A stretch of DNA of 64,000 nucleotides from Leptolyngbyaceae cyanobacterium (lineage in GTDB: Bacteria > Cyanobacteriota > Cyanobacteriia > Cyanobacteriales > Aerosakkonemataceae), in assembly GCA_036703985.1 (NCBI GenBank), contig DATNQN010000147.1:1-64000 (forward strand). The letters run 5' to 3'. A program made the translations under genes and the position numbers. The notes beneath the pieces are model-generated. The model was not told the origin of the DNA, made no database searches, and saw nothing but the letters and a program-made list of their open reading frames with translations. Of this stretch, positions 17,097 through 28,508 are shown piece by piece. Each line of letters begins with the position of its first letter. The stretch's first letter is position 1.

Positions 17097-19469
17097 TTAA
17101 ATTCCTGCTTCAACGGATTCTTTTAATACAGCGTTTAGCACTTGTATTAGCTCTTGAATAGTATAGGGTTTAGCAATAAAATTTTTAATTCCGTTCGCCT
17201 CTCTCAGCTTCTCGTTGGACACAAATCCACTGATCGCGATCGCTTTGATGTGCGGAGCGATTTTTTGCAGGGTTTGAATTGTTGTTAATCCATCCATTGA
17301 GGGCATCATCATATCAACTATAGCCACAGCAATCTTGTCTTTGTATTGAGCGCAAAGCGAAATTGCTTCAATTCCATCACTGGCTGTTAGTACGCGATAG
17401 TTACAGGTTTCTAGGGAAGCTTTAGTTGTTTCTAAAATTGCTGTTTCATCATCCACAACCAGAATCAATTCTGCATTTCCTTTGAGTGAATTAAGAGATT
17501 CAACTTCTGGAGAAATGGATGCTTCTATAGTTGGTAAAAAAACTTTAAATTCCGTTCCTTCACCAATTTTGCTAGACACATCGATAAATCCTCGGTGACT
17601 TTTTACAATACCCCTGACGGTAGAAAGCCCTAATCCCGTTCCTTTACCAATCTCTTTAGTTGTAAAAAATGGTTCAAAAATTTTATCCGCAATTTCAGCC
17701 GACATTCCCGTTCCGGTATCTTTAACGGTAAGTTTAATGTAGGAACCGATCGAGGCATCAAGATTCATCCGAGCATAGCGCTCGTCTACAAATAGATTTT
17801 TGGCAGAGATGGTAAGGATACCGCCATTTGGCATGGCATCGCGAGCATTGACGGCTAGATTCATCAGCACTTGATGCAGGTGAGTTGCATCGCCGGAAAC
17901 TAACCAAAGTTCCGGTTCTACATCAACTAGCAGTTTAATAGATTTAGGAAACGTTTCCTCAGCAATTTGCTTAACTTCGTAGATCAGATGTTTGACTTGT
18001 ACCATCGCTCGTTTACCCTCTACACCGCGAGCGAATTGAAGTACTTGTTTGACTAAAGCAGCCCCGCGTTTAGTGTTTGCTTCAATGATGTCTAACAAAT
18101 GTTGGTTCTGCTCATCAATGTTGGGAAATTTAAGCTGTAAAAGCTGTGCTGTAGCTAGAATAGGAGCCAAAATGTTGTTGAGATCGTGAGCGATACCTCC
18201 GGCAAGCGTACCCAAACTTTCGAGTCGCTGAGTTCTCAGAAATTGACTTTCCAGTTGTTTCTTTTCAGTAATGTCTGTATTAACTGTCAAAACAGACTTG
18301 GGCTGCCCTTGCGGATCGCGCATTAAAGTCCAGCGACTGGCAACAATAATTTCTTTGCCCTGTTTATTAACTTGATATAATTCACCTTGCCAAATGCCAC
18401 TCTCGATCAAACTTTTCCGAACAGTTTTCAGTTGATCGAGCGAGTCTGGCCGATACAAAAGTTGATTTACATTTTGGTCGATCGCCTCTTCAAATTTCCA
18501 TCCGTAGATATGCTCTGCCCCCTGATTCCAGTACCGAATTTTATTGTCTAAATCTCGTACTATAATGGCGTCTGTTGTGATGTCAAGTAGAGCCGCTTGT
18601 TCGCGAATCTTATCTTGTGCTTGCTTATGCTGAGTGAGGTCAAGGACAAAGCTAACGATCGCCTGTTGAGATTCATTCAGTAAAGCTCCGCCGATCATCA
18701 CTGAAATGCGGCTGCCATCTTTGCGGAAATATTCTTTTTCAAAGGCGTTGAACGCTCCAGAACTGGTTAATTCTGCAATTGCTACTTGATTGAGATAGGC
18801 GTATTCGGGAGGTGTAATTACCTGCCAATTCAAAGTCCCGGATTCTAGTTCAGCGCGATCGTAGCCGATGATTTGCAGAAAAGCATCATTGGCATCTGTA
18901 ATCGTGCCATTTGTCATGCTAAAGACCACGCCGATTACGTTGGATTCAATTAAACGCCTAAATCGAGCTTCACTGCGTTGCAGTGCTCTGAATCCTTGCT
19001 CTCGTTCCTCTTCCAACTGCTGGCGCTGTTGAATTTCTTTTTCTAATCGCTCGTTCTGTTCGGTTAACCGCTTGGTCAAGTTTTGCAGTCGCAAATGAGT
19101 ATTAACTCGTGCTAAAACTTCCTCATGATTGAGCGGTTTGGTAATGTAATCGACTGCTCCTAAATGAAAGCCTTTGACCTTATCAACGTTATCGGTAACG
19201 GCAGTCAAAAAGATGACCGGAATTTCTTGTGTAGTTGAGCTTGTTTTCAAGCGACGGCACGTTTCAAACCCGTCTATTCCGGGCATGAGTATATCTAACA
19301 AAATTAAATCGGGTGGAGCGTACTCTGCTAAACCGATCGCTCTTTCTCCATCTTCAGCTACCACCACTTTAAAACCATCAGCTTCCAGCAAGTCGAGCAG
19401 TACTTCTAAGTTAGTGGGCGTATCATCGACAATTAAAATAATACCTTTTTCAGAATTACTTATTTCCAT
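17097..19469 (-). CDS. Hybrid histidine kinase REC-PAS-PAS-HisKA-HATPase-REC
   Basis: A 790-residue cytoplasmic hybrid kinase. The N-terminal receiver (about 10-125) has VDDTPTN and [12 protein letters not shown] coiled coil leads to two PAS domains (about 165-400; the second has [13 protein letters not shown]). The transmitter is [16 protein letters not shown] (His near 428), with DTGTGM and [11 protein letters not shown] boxes. The C-terminal receiver (about 660-780) has VVDDE and [12 protein letters not shown]. It starts 19 bases after the stop codon of the 2012-residue kinase, so the two almost certainly form an operon and may act together. All catalytic residues I could check are present. 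Confidence 0.9.
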   Translation of the reverse strand: MEISNSEKGIILIVDDTPTNLEVLLDLLEADGFKVVVAEDGERAIGLAEYAPPDLILLDILMPGIDGFETCRRLKTSSTTQEIPVIFLTAVTDNVDKVKGFHLGAVDYITKPLNHEEVLARVNTHLRLQNLTKRLTEQNERLEKEIQQRQQLEEEREQGFRALQRSEARFRRLIESNVIGVVFSMTNGTITDANDAFLQIIGYDRAELESGTLNWQVITPPEYAYLNQVAIAELTSSGAFNAFEKEYFRKDGSRISVMIGGALLNESQQAIVSFVLDLTQHKQAQDKIREQAALLDITTDAIIVRDLDNKIRYWNQGAEHIYGWKFEEAIDQNVNQLLYRPDSLDQLKTVRKSLIESGIWQGELYQVNKQGKEIIVASRWTLMRDPQGQPKSVLTVNTDITEKKQLESQFLRTQRLESLGTLAGGIAHDLNNILAPILATAQLLQLKFPNIDEQNQHLLDIIEANTKRGAALVKQVLQFARGVEGKRAMVQVKHLIYEVKQIAEETFPKSIKLLVDVEPELWLVSGDATHLHQVLMNLAVNARDAMPNGGILTISAKNLFVDERYARMNLDASIGSYIKLTVKDTGTGMSAEIADKIFEPFFTTKEIGKGTGLGLSTVRGIVKSHRGFIDVSSKIGEGTEFKVFLPTIEASISPEVESLNSLKGNAELILVVDDETAILETTKASLETCNYRVLTASDGIEAISLCAQYKDKIAVAIVDMMMPSMDGLTTIQTLQKIAPHIKAIAISGFVSNEKLREANGIKNFIAKPYTIQELIQVLNAVLKESVEAGI

Positions 19470-19488
19470 AGATATTTTTTTATACCTC

Positions 19489-22400
19489 TTAATTATGCTT
19501 TAAAAATTCTAATATTTGGCGTCCCTTAAATTCTTTGGCAAGCTGCCGCAAGTGGCTAGTAAAAGGTCTCCACTGTGGGTTCGATTCTTCTAATTGCATT
19601 GCTCGTTTGGTAATCGCTCTTAAATCTCCGCGCATGGCTAAATCTATCAAAATAGCGACCTCTTCTGCGGGTGGAATTGAGAAGTCAGTGGAACTTAGAG
19701 AAGTCATTGAATTATTTTCCAGTTTGCTCTTCTCTTTTAATGGTTCCCCAATTTCTTCATAAATCCATTCCAACTTCAAATGTTGTTGCAATTTTTCAAG
19801 AAGATCGTCTTCTCTAATGGGTTTAGGTAGAAAATCGTTACAGCCCACTTGGATACTCTGTTGTCGATCGAAATCAAAGACACTAGCTGAGATCGCGATC
19901 GCGATGACATCTTTCAATACTGGCATCGATCTGATCCGACGAATTGCTTCAAATCCGTCTAAATTCGGCATAACCAGATCGATTAGGATGGCATCGGGTC
20001 GAAATTCTTGTGCTTTATTTAGTCCATCTTGACCATCCACAGCCTCTAAAACCTCAAATCCGAGCGGTTCTAACAAATTGACGAGAATGGCGCAGTTTGT
20101 TAATTTATCGTCTACAACTAAAATTTTCCGCTTTTTGCCTTTAACTCCTAAAATTGTGCGTTTTGACGAATTCGCAGCATCAGTTGATAAAGAAGTTTCT
20201 GGCAGATCTAAATCAAACCAGAAAGTACTACCTTCTCCTAAGATGCTCTTAACCTGAAGAGTTCCGCCCATAATCTCAACAAGTTGACGACTGATCGACA
20301 GTCCTAAGCCAGTTCCTTCGATCTTGCGGCTATCTTCGCCGACTTGTTGAAATGGCTGAAAAATTTCCTCAAGCCGATCGCAGGCAATACCAATGCCGGA
20401 GTCTTCCACTTGAAAGCGAATTTTCTCTTGGTGATAGCCTACTTTGAAAGCGATCGCGCCCGTTTCGGTAAACTTGATGGCATTACCCAGCAGATTCAGC
20501 AAAACCTGGCGCAAACGTTTATCGTCTGCCCAAACCATTCTAGGCAGTGAGGAGAGGGTTTGATACGCCAGCGAAATTCCTTTTTGCTCTGCTTTAACTT
20601 TGCAAATCTCTGCAATGCTTCGTAAAAATTCATCAAGATGAAACTTTCTCGGATATAGTTCCATCTTGCGAGCTTCAATTTTAGAGAGATCTAAAACATC
20701 GTTAATCAGCATTAACAAATGTTCCCCGCATTGATGAATGGTGTTGATGCGGTTTTTTTGCTGCTCGGATAGCGATCGATCTTTCTGAAGAATTTGGGTA
20801 TATCCCAAAATGCCATTGAGCGGTGTACGCAATTCATGGCTCATATTTGCCAAAAATTCGCTCTTAGCCCGGTTAGCAGACTGGGCTATTTCTTCTGCCC
20901 GTTGGCGATCGCGCACCTCTTGCCGTAACTGCTCTGTTCGCTCTCCAACTTTTGCTTCTAACGTTTTACTATAATCCTCTAATTGTTCGTGAGATTGTTT
21001 CAAGTCAGCGTTAGCAGTTGCTAAATCTTGATACAGCCGTGCATTCTCAATCGAGATAGCAGCTTGAGCAGATAAAAGTTGTAAAACTTCAACTCGCTCT
21101 GCTGTAAAAGCACCTGTGGTTAAATTATTTTCCAGGTAAAGAATACCAATTAGCTTGCCTTGATGGACGATCGGTACACATAAAACGGATTTTGGTTGAT
21201 GTTTCAGAATGTAACTATCTGTGGCAAAAATTCCCTCATCAGTTGCGTTATTTAAAACTACGTTTTTCTGGGTTTGTCGAACATAATTAATAATTGACAG
21301 TGGTAGTTGGCTCTCTTCTAAAGGAATGGATTGTTGCACGATTATTTCATCTTGATTAATCCGCCCAGTTGCTTCAATTAGGAGTTTTCCAGCTTTTTCT
21401 AAAATTAATATCCCTGTTTCTGCCCCCGCATTTTCAAACAGAATTTGCATTAAATTTGTTAGCAGCTTGCTTAAAACAATCTCCCCTGAAAGAGCTTGCG
21501 CTGCTTTCATAACAGTAGCTAAATCCAAGTTTTGAGTAACTTCAGGCTGATTTGTATTTCTTTGGGGTATAGTCGCTTTTGTTCCACTTTTAGCTGAAGT
21601 TATGGTAAAAAATTGAGGATATTTTGCTTCTAAATGCTTAACTTTAGCTTGAGCCTCCCAAACTTGGTATATGTAGTGTGCTTTTTGTAGGTAGAGTTGG
21701 GCGATCGCGTCTTTACCCCACGCGAAATAAAACTTAGCAGCAAGTTCGCAAGCAAGTGCTTCTTCATTCAGATATTCATTTTCTTTAGCCAATGCAATCG
21801 CTTTGTCATAAAACTCCATTGCTTCTATCTTTTCCCCTAAAACTCGATACCGCTCTGCTTCCACTAAATAGTATTTGTGCAGATGATTCATTGGAGCATA
21901 ATGAGTCCATTTTTGCATTTTTTCCTGGTTTGCTTGTACTTTGTCCAAAATAACCTGTTGCTCAGACTCTGAAATATCAGAATCTACAGCCAGCCGTACT
22001 AGAGAATCGTAGAAATAAAAAATAGAAACCGTTAGCTGCCCTGTAGATGCGCCAAAAGAACTTTCTATTAGTGGGATAATTTTCAGAGCTTCGGGGTAAT
22101 CTTCAAATAAATAATAGAGTACAAGTTTATGTAAATATAAGTAATGTATTGCCAACAGATTATTAGTTTTCTGATATAGAGGTATCATTTTCTCTTCATC
22201 GTATACTTTTCCCTTTAACTGGCATATATTTTGATTCTTGCCCATCATATTTAAGACAGCTTGCCAACAAATTTTTGTATTATTAAGAGCCGTCTCTTGA
22301 TTAATTTTATCAATAGCATCACTATAAGTTTCTATCTCTCGTTCGAGTTGTATTAGTGGCTTGCCAACAAAAAATGAGTAATGGCTCCAAACCATAATGG

Positions 22401-25400
22401 CATAGCCGGAATATTCCAAATCTCCAGTTTCCAGCCCGCTAGAAAAAGTTGATAAAAAAGGTTCTAAAGTATTCCTAGCGTGTTCTTTCCAATGTTGAAC
22501 GGCAGCATACACCAAGTGGCACGTCTTAGCTTTAATTTCTTTGGCATTTAACTTTGACACTAAACGTAAAGCTAATTGACCGAATTCATAACCCCGCTCG
22601 ATATCTCCTACCGCTCCGCAAAGCAGAAGACTATATACAGCGTATGCAAAGGGAGACACAGAAGCATTGCCATATTGAACGGATAAATTAACCTGTTTGC
22701 ACACTGTTAAAGGCACCAGTGAAGGCATCACAGAATAACAAGGAGAAAATATGCTCGATAAAATTCTAATAGCAGCTAGTTGATGAGGTTCTGTCATTTC
22801 AGGGCGATCGATCAAGTCATCAATTCGCGTTCCTCTTAAAATTGTTGCCGTTTCCCCTAGCGCCTGCCCAATATCAGATGGATTTGGCGAACTAGGAAAT
22901 TCTACTCCCAACTGTTTTAATACTTGTAGACCTGTATTCAATGCTTCCAGCTGCTTGTTCTGCCCCATATAAGCTTGAATTTGGACTTCATAGGCTTTCA
23001 CTTTATCCAATAGCGTTTTGGCGCGGTTTTGTACTATTTCAGTCAATCTCTGCATTTCTGCAACGTCACCGCTCAGAAATGCTGCTTCTGCTGCTTCGGT
23101 ATACAGCGATAATGTTAGAATGTATTGATTTTTCCAGCTATTTTCTGCTAGTAACCTCAAACCTACCTGCAAATATTTAATCGACGCTACATAAGCGGTT
23201 GCTGCTTTGGCTTTCTGTCCGGCAATTAAGTTAAGTTTGGCGATTTTAATTTGTTCCCCTTTATCCGTAATTAGCTCAACTCCTAAATTAAGGTGATCGA
23301 CAATTTCAAATATTGTTTCTGATAATGTTTCTGGTGAGGCATTTTGCCAAAGTAACCGACCAATTTGCAAATGAGTAGCTTGCTTATACCGATCGTCAAT
23401 TAGTGCATAAGCGGCTTGTTGTACTCGGTCGTGCAGAAACTTAAATTTCAGGCTCACTAGATGTGTATCGCTCGATTCTTCTAGTAGAATTGTTAATTCA
23501 GAAGTTGGTAATATCAAGCCTTCTTCAATAACTGGCAAAAGATTTTCATACGTATCAACTGACGATCGCTTATAGATGGTTGCAAGAGTTTGCAAGTCAA
23601 ATCTATTTCCCACACAAGCCGCTAACTGCAACACTTGTTGCGTGAAGCTAGGTAATTTTCGCAACTTTTGAATCATCAATTCCACTACGTTATCTGTAAT
23701 ATCAAGGGCCTCAATTTGGGCAATATCCCATTGCCACAAACAGTTATTTCCATCTACTGACTTAATAAAAATTAGTAATTTTTCTTGGTATAAACTTTTC
23801 AAGAAATGATTGACGAAGAATGGATTACCCGATGTTTTACGGATAACTAATTCAGCTAAAGGTCGAACAGAAATGGGATCGGTATGAAGCGTGTCAGCAA
23901 TCAGATTGCTAATATCTGCAAGCGCTAAGGGAGCCAAGGTAATTTCATAAATAACAATACTTTTAGACCGCAATGAATCAAGAGTCATCACTAAGGGATG
24001 GCTCGGACTAACTTCATTATCTCGATAAGCTCCAATTAAAAATAGATAGCCTATTTCTGCATCGGTTACGATCGCATCCAGCAATTTGAAGGTAGCAGAA
24101 TCAGCCCATTGCAGATCGTCTAGAAACAGGACTAAAGGATGTTCTGGCGAGCAGAAAACACGAATAAAATTTTGAAAAACGAGATTAAATCGGTTTTGAG
24201 CTTCGATTGGTGGTAGTTCTATTGCAGCAGGTTGCTTGCCAATAATCAATTCTACATCTGGCACAACATCAATAATTACTTGAGCATTGTTGCCCAGTGC
24301 CGCTAAAATTTTAGTTCGCCATTGTGTCAGTTGGATTTCGCTTTCAGTCAAAAGTTGTTTCACTAAAGATTGAAAAGCAGCGATGATCGCAGAGTAAGGA
24401 ATATTACGTTGAAATTGGTCGAATTTGCCGGAGATGAAATATCCTCTCGCTCCCACAATAGGCTTGCGAATTTCATTAACTAAAGATGATTTTCCAATGC
24501 CGGAGTAACCTTTAACTAACATAACTTCAGTTTTGCCAGCACTGGCAAGATTCTCCTGCAAAGATGCAACGCGATCGAAGGTATTCATTAGCAAACTAAC
24601 TTCGCGATCGCGCCCATACAATTTTTCTGGAATCGAAAATTGGCTGAATAAATCGAATTCTCCGATTTTAAAATCAGAAATCACACCAGTAGTTTGCAAC
24701 ATCTCCAGGCAAATTTCTAGATCGGCTTTCAGTCCCAGCGCACTTTGATAACGATCTTCTGCCGTTTTAGCTAGTAGCTTCATCACAATATCGGACAATA
24801 CTTCTGGAATATCCGAATTGACTAGATGCGGGGGGATGGGTGTTTTAGCTATATGACAGTGAATGATTTCTAAGGCATCAGTCGCAGCAAAGGGCAACTG
24901 CCCAGTCAGCATCTCATAAAAAGTAACGCCTAGAGAATAAAAATCAGTGCGATAGTCGATCGAGCGATTCATTCTCCCAGTCTGTTCTGGAGACGTATAA
25001 AAGAGCAATCCTTCAAAATCGTTGAAGTTACTAATCGTCGAATCCTCTCTCGGCAGAGGAGTAAAAATACCAAAATCAATCAAGGTAACTTCATTTGTTT
25101 TTTCATTGATGAGAATGCTATGAGGTTTAATATTTTTGTGAACAATATTTTGCTGATGCAGATGTGCTAGAATTGAAGCTAATTGAATGGCAATTGGTAA
25201 AAATTTGTTTAAGTCAAATTTTCCTGTAGCGATTGTCTTTGTTAAGGGTTGCCCATCAAAATCGGATAAAATCAGGGCTAATCCATTACCATAGCTTTCT
25301 AAAGCTAACGGTTTGACAAACTCTGCAATTTCTAAATTTTGCAGAATTTGATATTCGTGCTTTAACCAATTAAGCTGGGCGCTGGTTGGATACTCAGCTT

Positions 25401-25527
25401 TCAGCATTTTTATAATAACATAAGTTGGGTTCAAACCATTTTTAGACGTTTTAGCTCGGTAAACACAGGTAGCTGCTCCTTCATAAAGTATTTCGAGCAA
25501 ATCATAACCAGCAACTATATTACTCAT
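19489..25527 (-). CDS. Giant (pseudo)Ser/Thr kinase-AAA-GAF-histidine kinase-receiver protein
   Basis: A 2012-residue paralogue of the kinase at 8255-14530. The start was set at the ATG at 25527 because [10 protein letters not shown] then aligns with MAISIPGYQI of the paralogue; an upstream ATG at 25557 would add ten residues. The Ser/Thr kinase domain keeps Lys40 and Asp151 (DFG) but has Asn132 for the catalytic Asp (HKNIKPHS) and Ser137 for the metal-binding Asn, so it is probably inactive. The AAA Walker A (GYSGIGKSS), helical region, GAF domain, coiled coil, HisKA ([11 protein letters not shown], near 1562), HATPase and one receiver ([11 protein letters not shown]) look intact. A conserved helical tail of about 70 residues follows. 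First gene of an operon with the REC-PAS-PAS-HK-REC gene. Confidence 0.9.
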   Translation of the reverse strand: MSNIVAGYDLLEILYEGAATCVYRAKTSKNGLNPTYVIIKMLKAEYPTSAQLNWLKHEYQILQNLEIAEFVKPLALESYGNGLALILSDFDGQPLTKTIATGKFDLNKFLPIAIQLASILAHLHQQNIVHKNIKPHSILINEKTNEVTLIDFGIFTPLPREDSTISNFNDFEGLLFYTSPEQTGRMNRSIDYRTDFYSLGVTFYEMLTGQLPFAATDALEIIHCHIAKTPIPPHLVNSDIPEVLSDIVMKLLAKTAEDRYQSALGLKADLEICLEMLQTTGVISDFKIGEFDLFSQFSIPEKLYGRDREVSLLMNTFDRVASLQENLASAGKTEVMLVKGYSGIGKSSLVNEIRKPIVGARGYFISGKFDQFQRNIPYSAIIAAFQSLVKQLLTESEIQLTQWRTKILAALGNNAQVIIDVVPDVELIIGKQPAAIELPPIEAQNRFNLVFQNFIRVFCSPEHPLVLFLDDLQWADSATFKLLDAIVTDAEIGYLFLIGAYRDNEVSPSHPLVMTLDSLRSKSIVIYEITLAPLALADISNLIADTLHTDPISVRPLAELVIRKTSGNPFFVNHFLKSLYQEKLLIFIKSVDGNNCLWQWDIAQIEALDITDNVVELMIQKLRKLPSFTQQVLQLAACVGNRFDLQTLATIYKRSSVDTYENLLPVIEEGLILPTSELTILLEESSDTHLVSLKFKFLHDRVQQAAYALIDDRYKQATHLQIGRLLWQNASPETLSETIFEIVDHLNLGVELITDKGEQIKIAKLNLIAGQKAKAATAYVASIKYLQVGLRLLAENSWKNQYILTLSLYTEAAEAAFLSGDVAEMQRLTEIVQNRAKTLLDKVKAYEVQIQAYMGQNKQLEALNTGLQVLKQLGVEFPSSPNPSDIGQALGETATILRGTRIDDLIDRPEMTEPHQLAAIRILSSIFSPCYSVMPSLVPLTVCKQVNLSVQYGNASVSPFAYAVYSLLLCGAVGDIERGYEFGQLALRLVSKLNAKEIKAKTCHLVYAAVQHWKEHARNTLEPFLSTFSSGLETGDLEYSGYAIMVWSHYSFFVGKPLIQLEREIETYSDAIDKINQETALNNTKICWQAVLNMMGKNQNICQLKGKVYDEEKMIPLYQKTNNLLAIHYLYLHKLVLYYLFEDYPEALKIIPLIESSFGASTGQLTVSIFYFYDSLVRLAVDSDISESEQQVILDKVQANQEKMQKWTHYAPMNHLHKYYLVEAERYRVLGEKIEAMEFYDKAIALAKENEYLNEEALACELAAKFYFAWGKDAIAQLYLQKAHYIYQVWEAQAKVKHLEAKYPQFFTITSAKSGTKATIPQRNTNQPEVTQNLDLATVMKAAQALSGEIVLSKLLTNLMQILFENAGAETGILILEKAGKLLIEATGRINQDEIIVQQSIPLEESQLPLSIINYVRQTQKNVVLNNATDEGIFATDSYILKHQPKSVLCVPIVHQGKLIGILYLENNLTTGAFTAERVEVLQLLSAQAAISIENARLYQDLATANADLKQSHEQLEDYSKTLEAKVGERTEQLRQEVRDRQRAEEIAQSANRAKSEFLANMSHELRTPLNGILGYTQILQKDRSLSEQQKNRINTIHQCGEHLLMLINDVLDLSKIEARKMELYPRKFHLDEFLRSIAEICKVKAEQKGISLAYQTLSSLPRMVWADDKRLRQVLLNLLGNAIKFTETGAIAFKVGYHQEKIRFQVEDSGIGIACDRLEEIFQPFQQVGEDSRKIEGTGLGLSISRQLVEIMGGTLQVKSILGEGSTFWFDLDLPETSLSTDAANSSKRTILGVKGKKRKILVVDDKLTNCAILVNLLEPLGFEVLEAVDGQDGLNKAQEFRPDAILIDLVMPNLDGFEAIRRIRSMPVLKDVIAIAISASVFDFDRQQSIQVGCNDFLPKPIREDDLLEKLQQHLKLEWIYEEIGEPLKEKSKLENNSMTSLSSTDFSIPPAEEVAILIDLAMRGDLRAITKRAMQLEESNPQWRPFTSHLRQLAKEFKGRQILEFLKHN

Positions 25528-25723
25528 TTTTTTGATCCCGCATTCTGCACCTACCATTTTTACATTGAGTCTCCAAACCAGAAAAAGTCAGTCAGTACCA
25601 GATTTTCCGAATAAAATTGGCTAGATATTACTACTTATTGGTCTAATTAATTTTGTCCAACTACTTAAAATGGTTCTTACAGAGATAGTATGCTAATGTA
25701 TAGTGAGATACAAAAGATTGGGT

Positions 25724-26463
25724 ATGAACTTACTACTAACTGAACTACTGAACCTGCCAGGAGTAATGGTAGAAGATTTCCGTCAAACCGAGAAAGAGAT
25801 ACAGCGGATTCGGGGTTTATGAGGTACAGTAGAAGCTAACTTCACAAGGGTTTTAGGCATCACTTTGTACCTCATACATCTCAAAAGTACTGTATTTTTA
25901 GAAGTAGAAATATATGCGGCAGAAGCAACCTGTCCACGATGTGGAAATATTAGTAGGAATCCGCATCAAAATCATTGGTTAAGAGTGAGAGATTTACCAA
26001 TGAGTAATCGGGCAGTTTGGCTAAAAGTAAATCGAAGACAATTTAAAGCCAGTACAAAAGGAAGTAAATATGTTCTACTTAAAGCAGAATCAGAACTGAA
26101 CGAAAACCAAAAATAAAATTAGAAGAAGTCAAAGAGGTCTGTCCAACCTTGGCCGTAATGCACGCCTTAAAAGAGGAATTTAAACAGCTATTTGACCAAT
26201 CTGAAAATTTGGGAGATGGCACGATAAAGTTACTGGATTGGTTGGTGAAAGCAGCCCAGTTCTTTCCCAAGAGTGTGAAAACCATCCAGCGCTGGTTTGG
26301 GGAAATAGTCGGCTACTTTGAACGACATACTAATAATGGACTTGTGGAAGGTATTAATAATAAGTTGAAATTAATCAAACGGTCAGGTTTTGGTTTTACC
26401 AATTGGCAAAACTTTGAAACTAGATGCTTACTCTCTTGGCATTTCCCTACTTATAAAGCATAG
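25724..26463 (+). pseudogene. Decayed ISL3-family transposase
   Basis: From the ATG at 25724 (MNLLLTELLNLPGVMVEDF) the reading frame matches the N terminus of ISL3 transposases, then is broken by a 91-bp MITE. After the MITE it resumes with the zinc-finger start (TCPRCG) and LRVRDLPMSN. After NRRQFK a large internal deletion joins directly to the distal part (SKYVLLK). A one-base loss in an A-run near 26110 shifts the frame. The C-terminal part (FERHTNNGLVEGINNKLK) continues in another frame to 26463. A possible left end, GGTTCTTACAGA, is at 25672; no right end was found. It is non-functional. Confidence 0.88.
25802..25892 (+). mobile_element. 91-bp MITE, copy 1 (TA-flanked, inside ISL3 transposase)
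   Basis: The element is bounded by TA on both sides (25800-25801 and 25893-25894). Its ends are imperfect inverted repeats (CAGCGGATTCGGGG... against CAGTACTTTTGAGA...) that become perfect at ATGAGGTACA. It matches the copy at 45330-45420 in reverse orientation at 90 of 91 positions. TA duplication suggests mobilisation by an IS630/Tc1-type transposase, which is not encoded in this window. Confidence 0.88.
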
Positions 26464-26574
26464 TTCAGTCAAAAAAACCTCCCTATGATGCCGCCAAGAC
26501 CCAATTCTTCCTGATGTAATAAAGCAAACTGTGTAAGCAAATATTATCCCTTTATCAATAGAGGTCATTGAACG

Positions 26575-28170
26575 ATGACAACCAACGAACGTTTTTACGA
26601 TGTCATCGCATTTGGTGATGAAATTCCCGGTGCATTTGCTGCGATTTCTGCTGCTAGGGAATATCGCCGCCGGACTCGAAAGTATCCGGGAGTTCTGCTG
26701 ATGTCAAAAGTTAGTCTCCAGGATGGTATAGGCGGTCATTTGGTAAGAGGTTGTCTTGCTTATTTGGATAGAAGCCAAATTGATAAAAATCTGCGAGAAT
26801 CTTTAGGTTTAGATACTTTTGGCGACCCAGCTTCTATATATAAAGAATTCTTGCAAAAAGCAGATGTAGTTAATGTTGGTCTTGACCCCCAAAAAGCTAG
26901 CGCAGTTCTCAAGAAAATGTTAAGCGAAGCAGGGGTAGATATTCTCAGTCAAGTAGAGATATCTTCTGTTAATAAAGAAAATAATAAAATAATTAGTTTT
27001 ACTACATCAAAAGGCACTAAATATTATGCTAAACAGTTTATTGATGCTACCGTTCATGCGGAATTAGCACAACTGGCAGGTGTCAAAAAGTTAACGGGAT
27101 TTGAAACATTTTCTTTGTTGGAATCAGAATTACCAGTTACTCTGGTATTTCAAACCAAAGGACTGACTGTAAAAAGATTAAAAGAAATTGAATATTTTTA
27201 TATCAAACGCTTCACTAATTATGGGGATACAGAGGCACAAAAATTTTTACTCCACGCCACTAGTTTTGATGGCAAATTAGCAGAAACCCTCAGACAAGAA
27301 ATGATAGAACCAAAAGGTAACTTTAAAACTATGTGGGTAGGACGAGATTATATTGATATACGTTCTCCTGCTTTATCGATTGCTTACCATTCATTTCGCG
27401 GTACGAAATTTTCTCTCCATGAAACGGGCGCTATCTTAGATGAAGGAAACATCGCCGTATTTTCTGATGATAGGCTGTGCTGGAATGCGCTTTTATTTGC
27501 CGTTAACGGTAAAGAAGCAGAAGCATTAGCTAGAAGCGGCGCTAAACCTACTGCGAAAATGTTAGAAGAAATGGCTTTTGTGGAAAAGTGGCTGAAAAGT
27601 TTGGGCGCTACTTCCGTTACTCCAGCTTCGGAATTATATATCAGACACGCTGGCAATGTTACTGGCGTTGTAGACCCGTTATCTGGTACGAAAATGCTCA
27701 AAGGTGGCGTACCTCCTACGGAAGCATTAGCTACTTTTGCTTATCATTTTGATGTACGTGGTGGTATTCCTGGTATTGGAGAAAAGGCAAAAAGCGAAGG
27801 ATGGTTTCAAAGTCTTCATTTTGAACCACCCGTGTTTAATATTGGGATTCAACACGCGATAATTAAGGATGTTCCTAACTTAGCTGTAGTTAGTCCGGGT
27901 TCTGGTTTTGAAGGTTATGCACCTGCGGCGGGGAGAATTTTTGAATTTAATGCCGCAGTTGGTCAAGGAATTGGTATAGCGGCGATTATTGCTTTGCTGA
28001 GTAATCGAAATTTGGCTGATATATCTAATCAGGAAGTCAGAAGGGTGCTGGTGGAAACGAAGCAATTACCGCGCATTTTTGGGTTTCCTAAAACGGCAGA
28101 GGCTTATAAATTGGCGGAGTTTGAATCGCGATTATCACTTAAGGGTCATATTGGAGAAGAGTATTCTTGA
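26575..28170 (+). CDS. FAD-dependent oxidoreductase
   Basis: A 531-residue flavoprotein. The N terminus YDVIAFGDEIPGAFAAISAA is a Rossmann nucleotide-binding fold, but with GDEIPG in place of the usual GxGxxG. Further support comes from FIDATVHAELAQLAGV, the typical GDGTE-like position of the FAD_oxidored family, and SPGSGFEGYAPAAGRIFEF near the C terminus. Substrate and electron acceptor cannot be told. The ATG is preceded by a GAGGT ribosome site about ten bases away. It lies just downstream of the dead ISL3 element and is convergent with asnS. Confidence 0.75.
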   Translation: MTTNERFYDVIAFGDEIPGAFAAISAAREYRRRTRKYPGVLLMSKVSLQDGIGGHLVRGCLAYLDRSQIDKNLRESLGLDTFGDPASIYKEFLQKADVVNVGLDPQKASAVLKKMLSEAGVDILSQVEISSVNKENNKIISFTTSKGTKYYAKQFIDATVHAELAQLAGVKKLTGFETFSLLESELPVTLVFQTKGLTVKRLKEIEYFYIKRFTNYGDTEAQKFLLHATSFDGKLAETLRQEMIEPKGNFKTMWVGRDYIDIRSPALSIAYHSFRGTKFSLHETGAILDEGNIAVFSDDRLCWNALLFAVNGKEAEALARSGAKPTAKMLEEMAFVEKWLKSLGATSVTPASELYIRHAGNVTGVVDPLSGTKMLKGGVPPTEALATFAYHFDVRGGIPGIGEKAKSEGWFQSLHFEPPVFNIGIQHAIIKDVPNLAVVSPGSGFEGYAPAAGRIFEFNAAVGQGIGIAAIIALLSNRNLADISNQEVRRVLVETKQLPRIFGFPKTAEAYKLAEFESRLSLKGHIGEEYS

Positions 28171-28508
28171 AGGAGTCAGAATTCAGGAGTCAGAATATAG
28201 AATTTATATTGTATTCTTTTCTATCAGTTTATTTGTGGGAATTTGGGGTTAATTTTTTACCGCAGATGTAGGCGTAGCCTTCCCGTAGGGTAAACAGATG
28301 GACGCAGATGAACGCAGATAAGAAGGAGATGCTTCTGAATATGATAGGTGAATGTGGTAAATAGAAACCCGGTTTCTTCAAGAAACCGGGTTTCTATTAT
28401 GTAAATTATAGGCATCTTGTAAGGGCGGGTTTTGCTGAGAGGTTATTTGCTCTCACCCGCCCCTACCAAATTTTGAATTCTGAATTCCGATTCCTGAATT
28501 GTGAAGTT
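28171..28508. other. Repeat-filled gap between convergent genes
   Basis: No gene is seen. It contains AGAATTCAGGAGTCAGAA directly after the upstream stop codon, a GGACGCAGATGAACGCAGAT-type dispersed repeat near 28264-28320 interrupted by GGCGTAGCCTTCCCGTAGGG, and the palindrome at 28363-28395. It looks like a sink for dispersed repeats. Confidence 0.5.
28363..28395. terminator. Perfect palindrome between convergent genes, second copy
   Basis: The same 16-base arms as at 924-956, with central C instead of G. It lies between the stop codons at 28170 (+) and 28509 (-). A two-way terminator or a dispersed repeat. Confidence 0.6.

Noticed and set aside
25865-26116. Separate small zinc-finger protein gene
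   Set aside because: It is a segment of the ISL3 transposase downstream of the MITE; its first residues are MITE sequence.
26149-26463. Separate 104-residue gene
   Set aside because: It is the frameshifted C-terminal part of the same ISL3 transposase.
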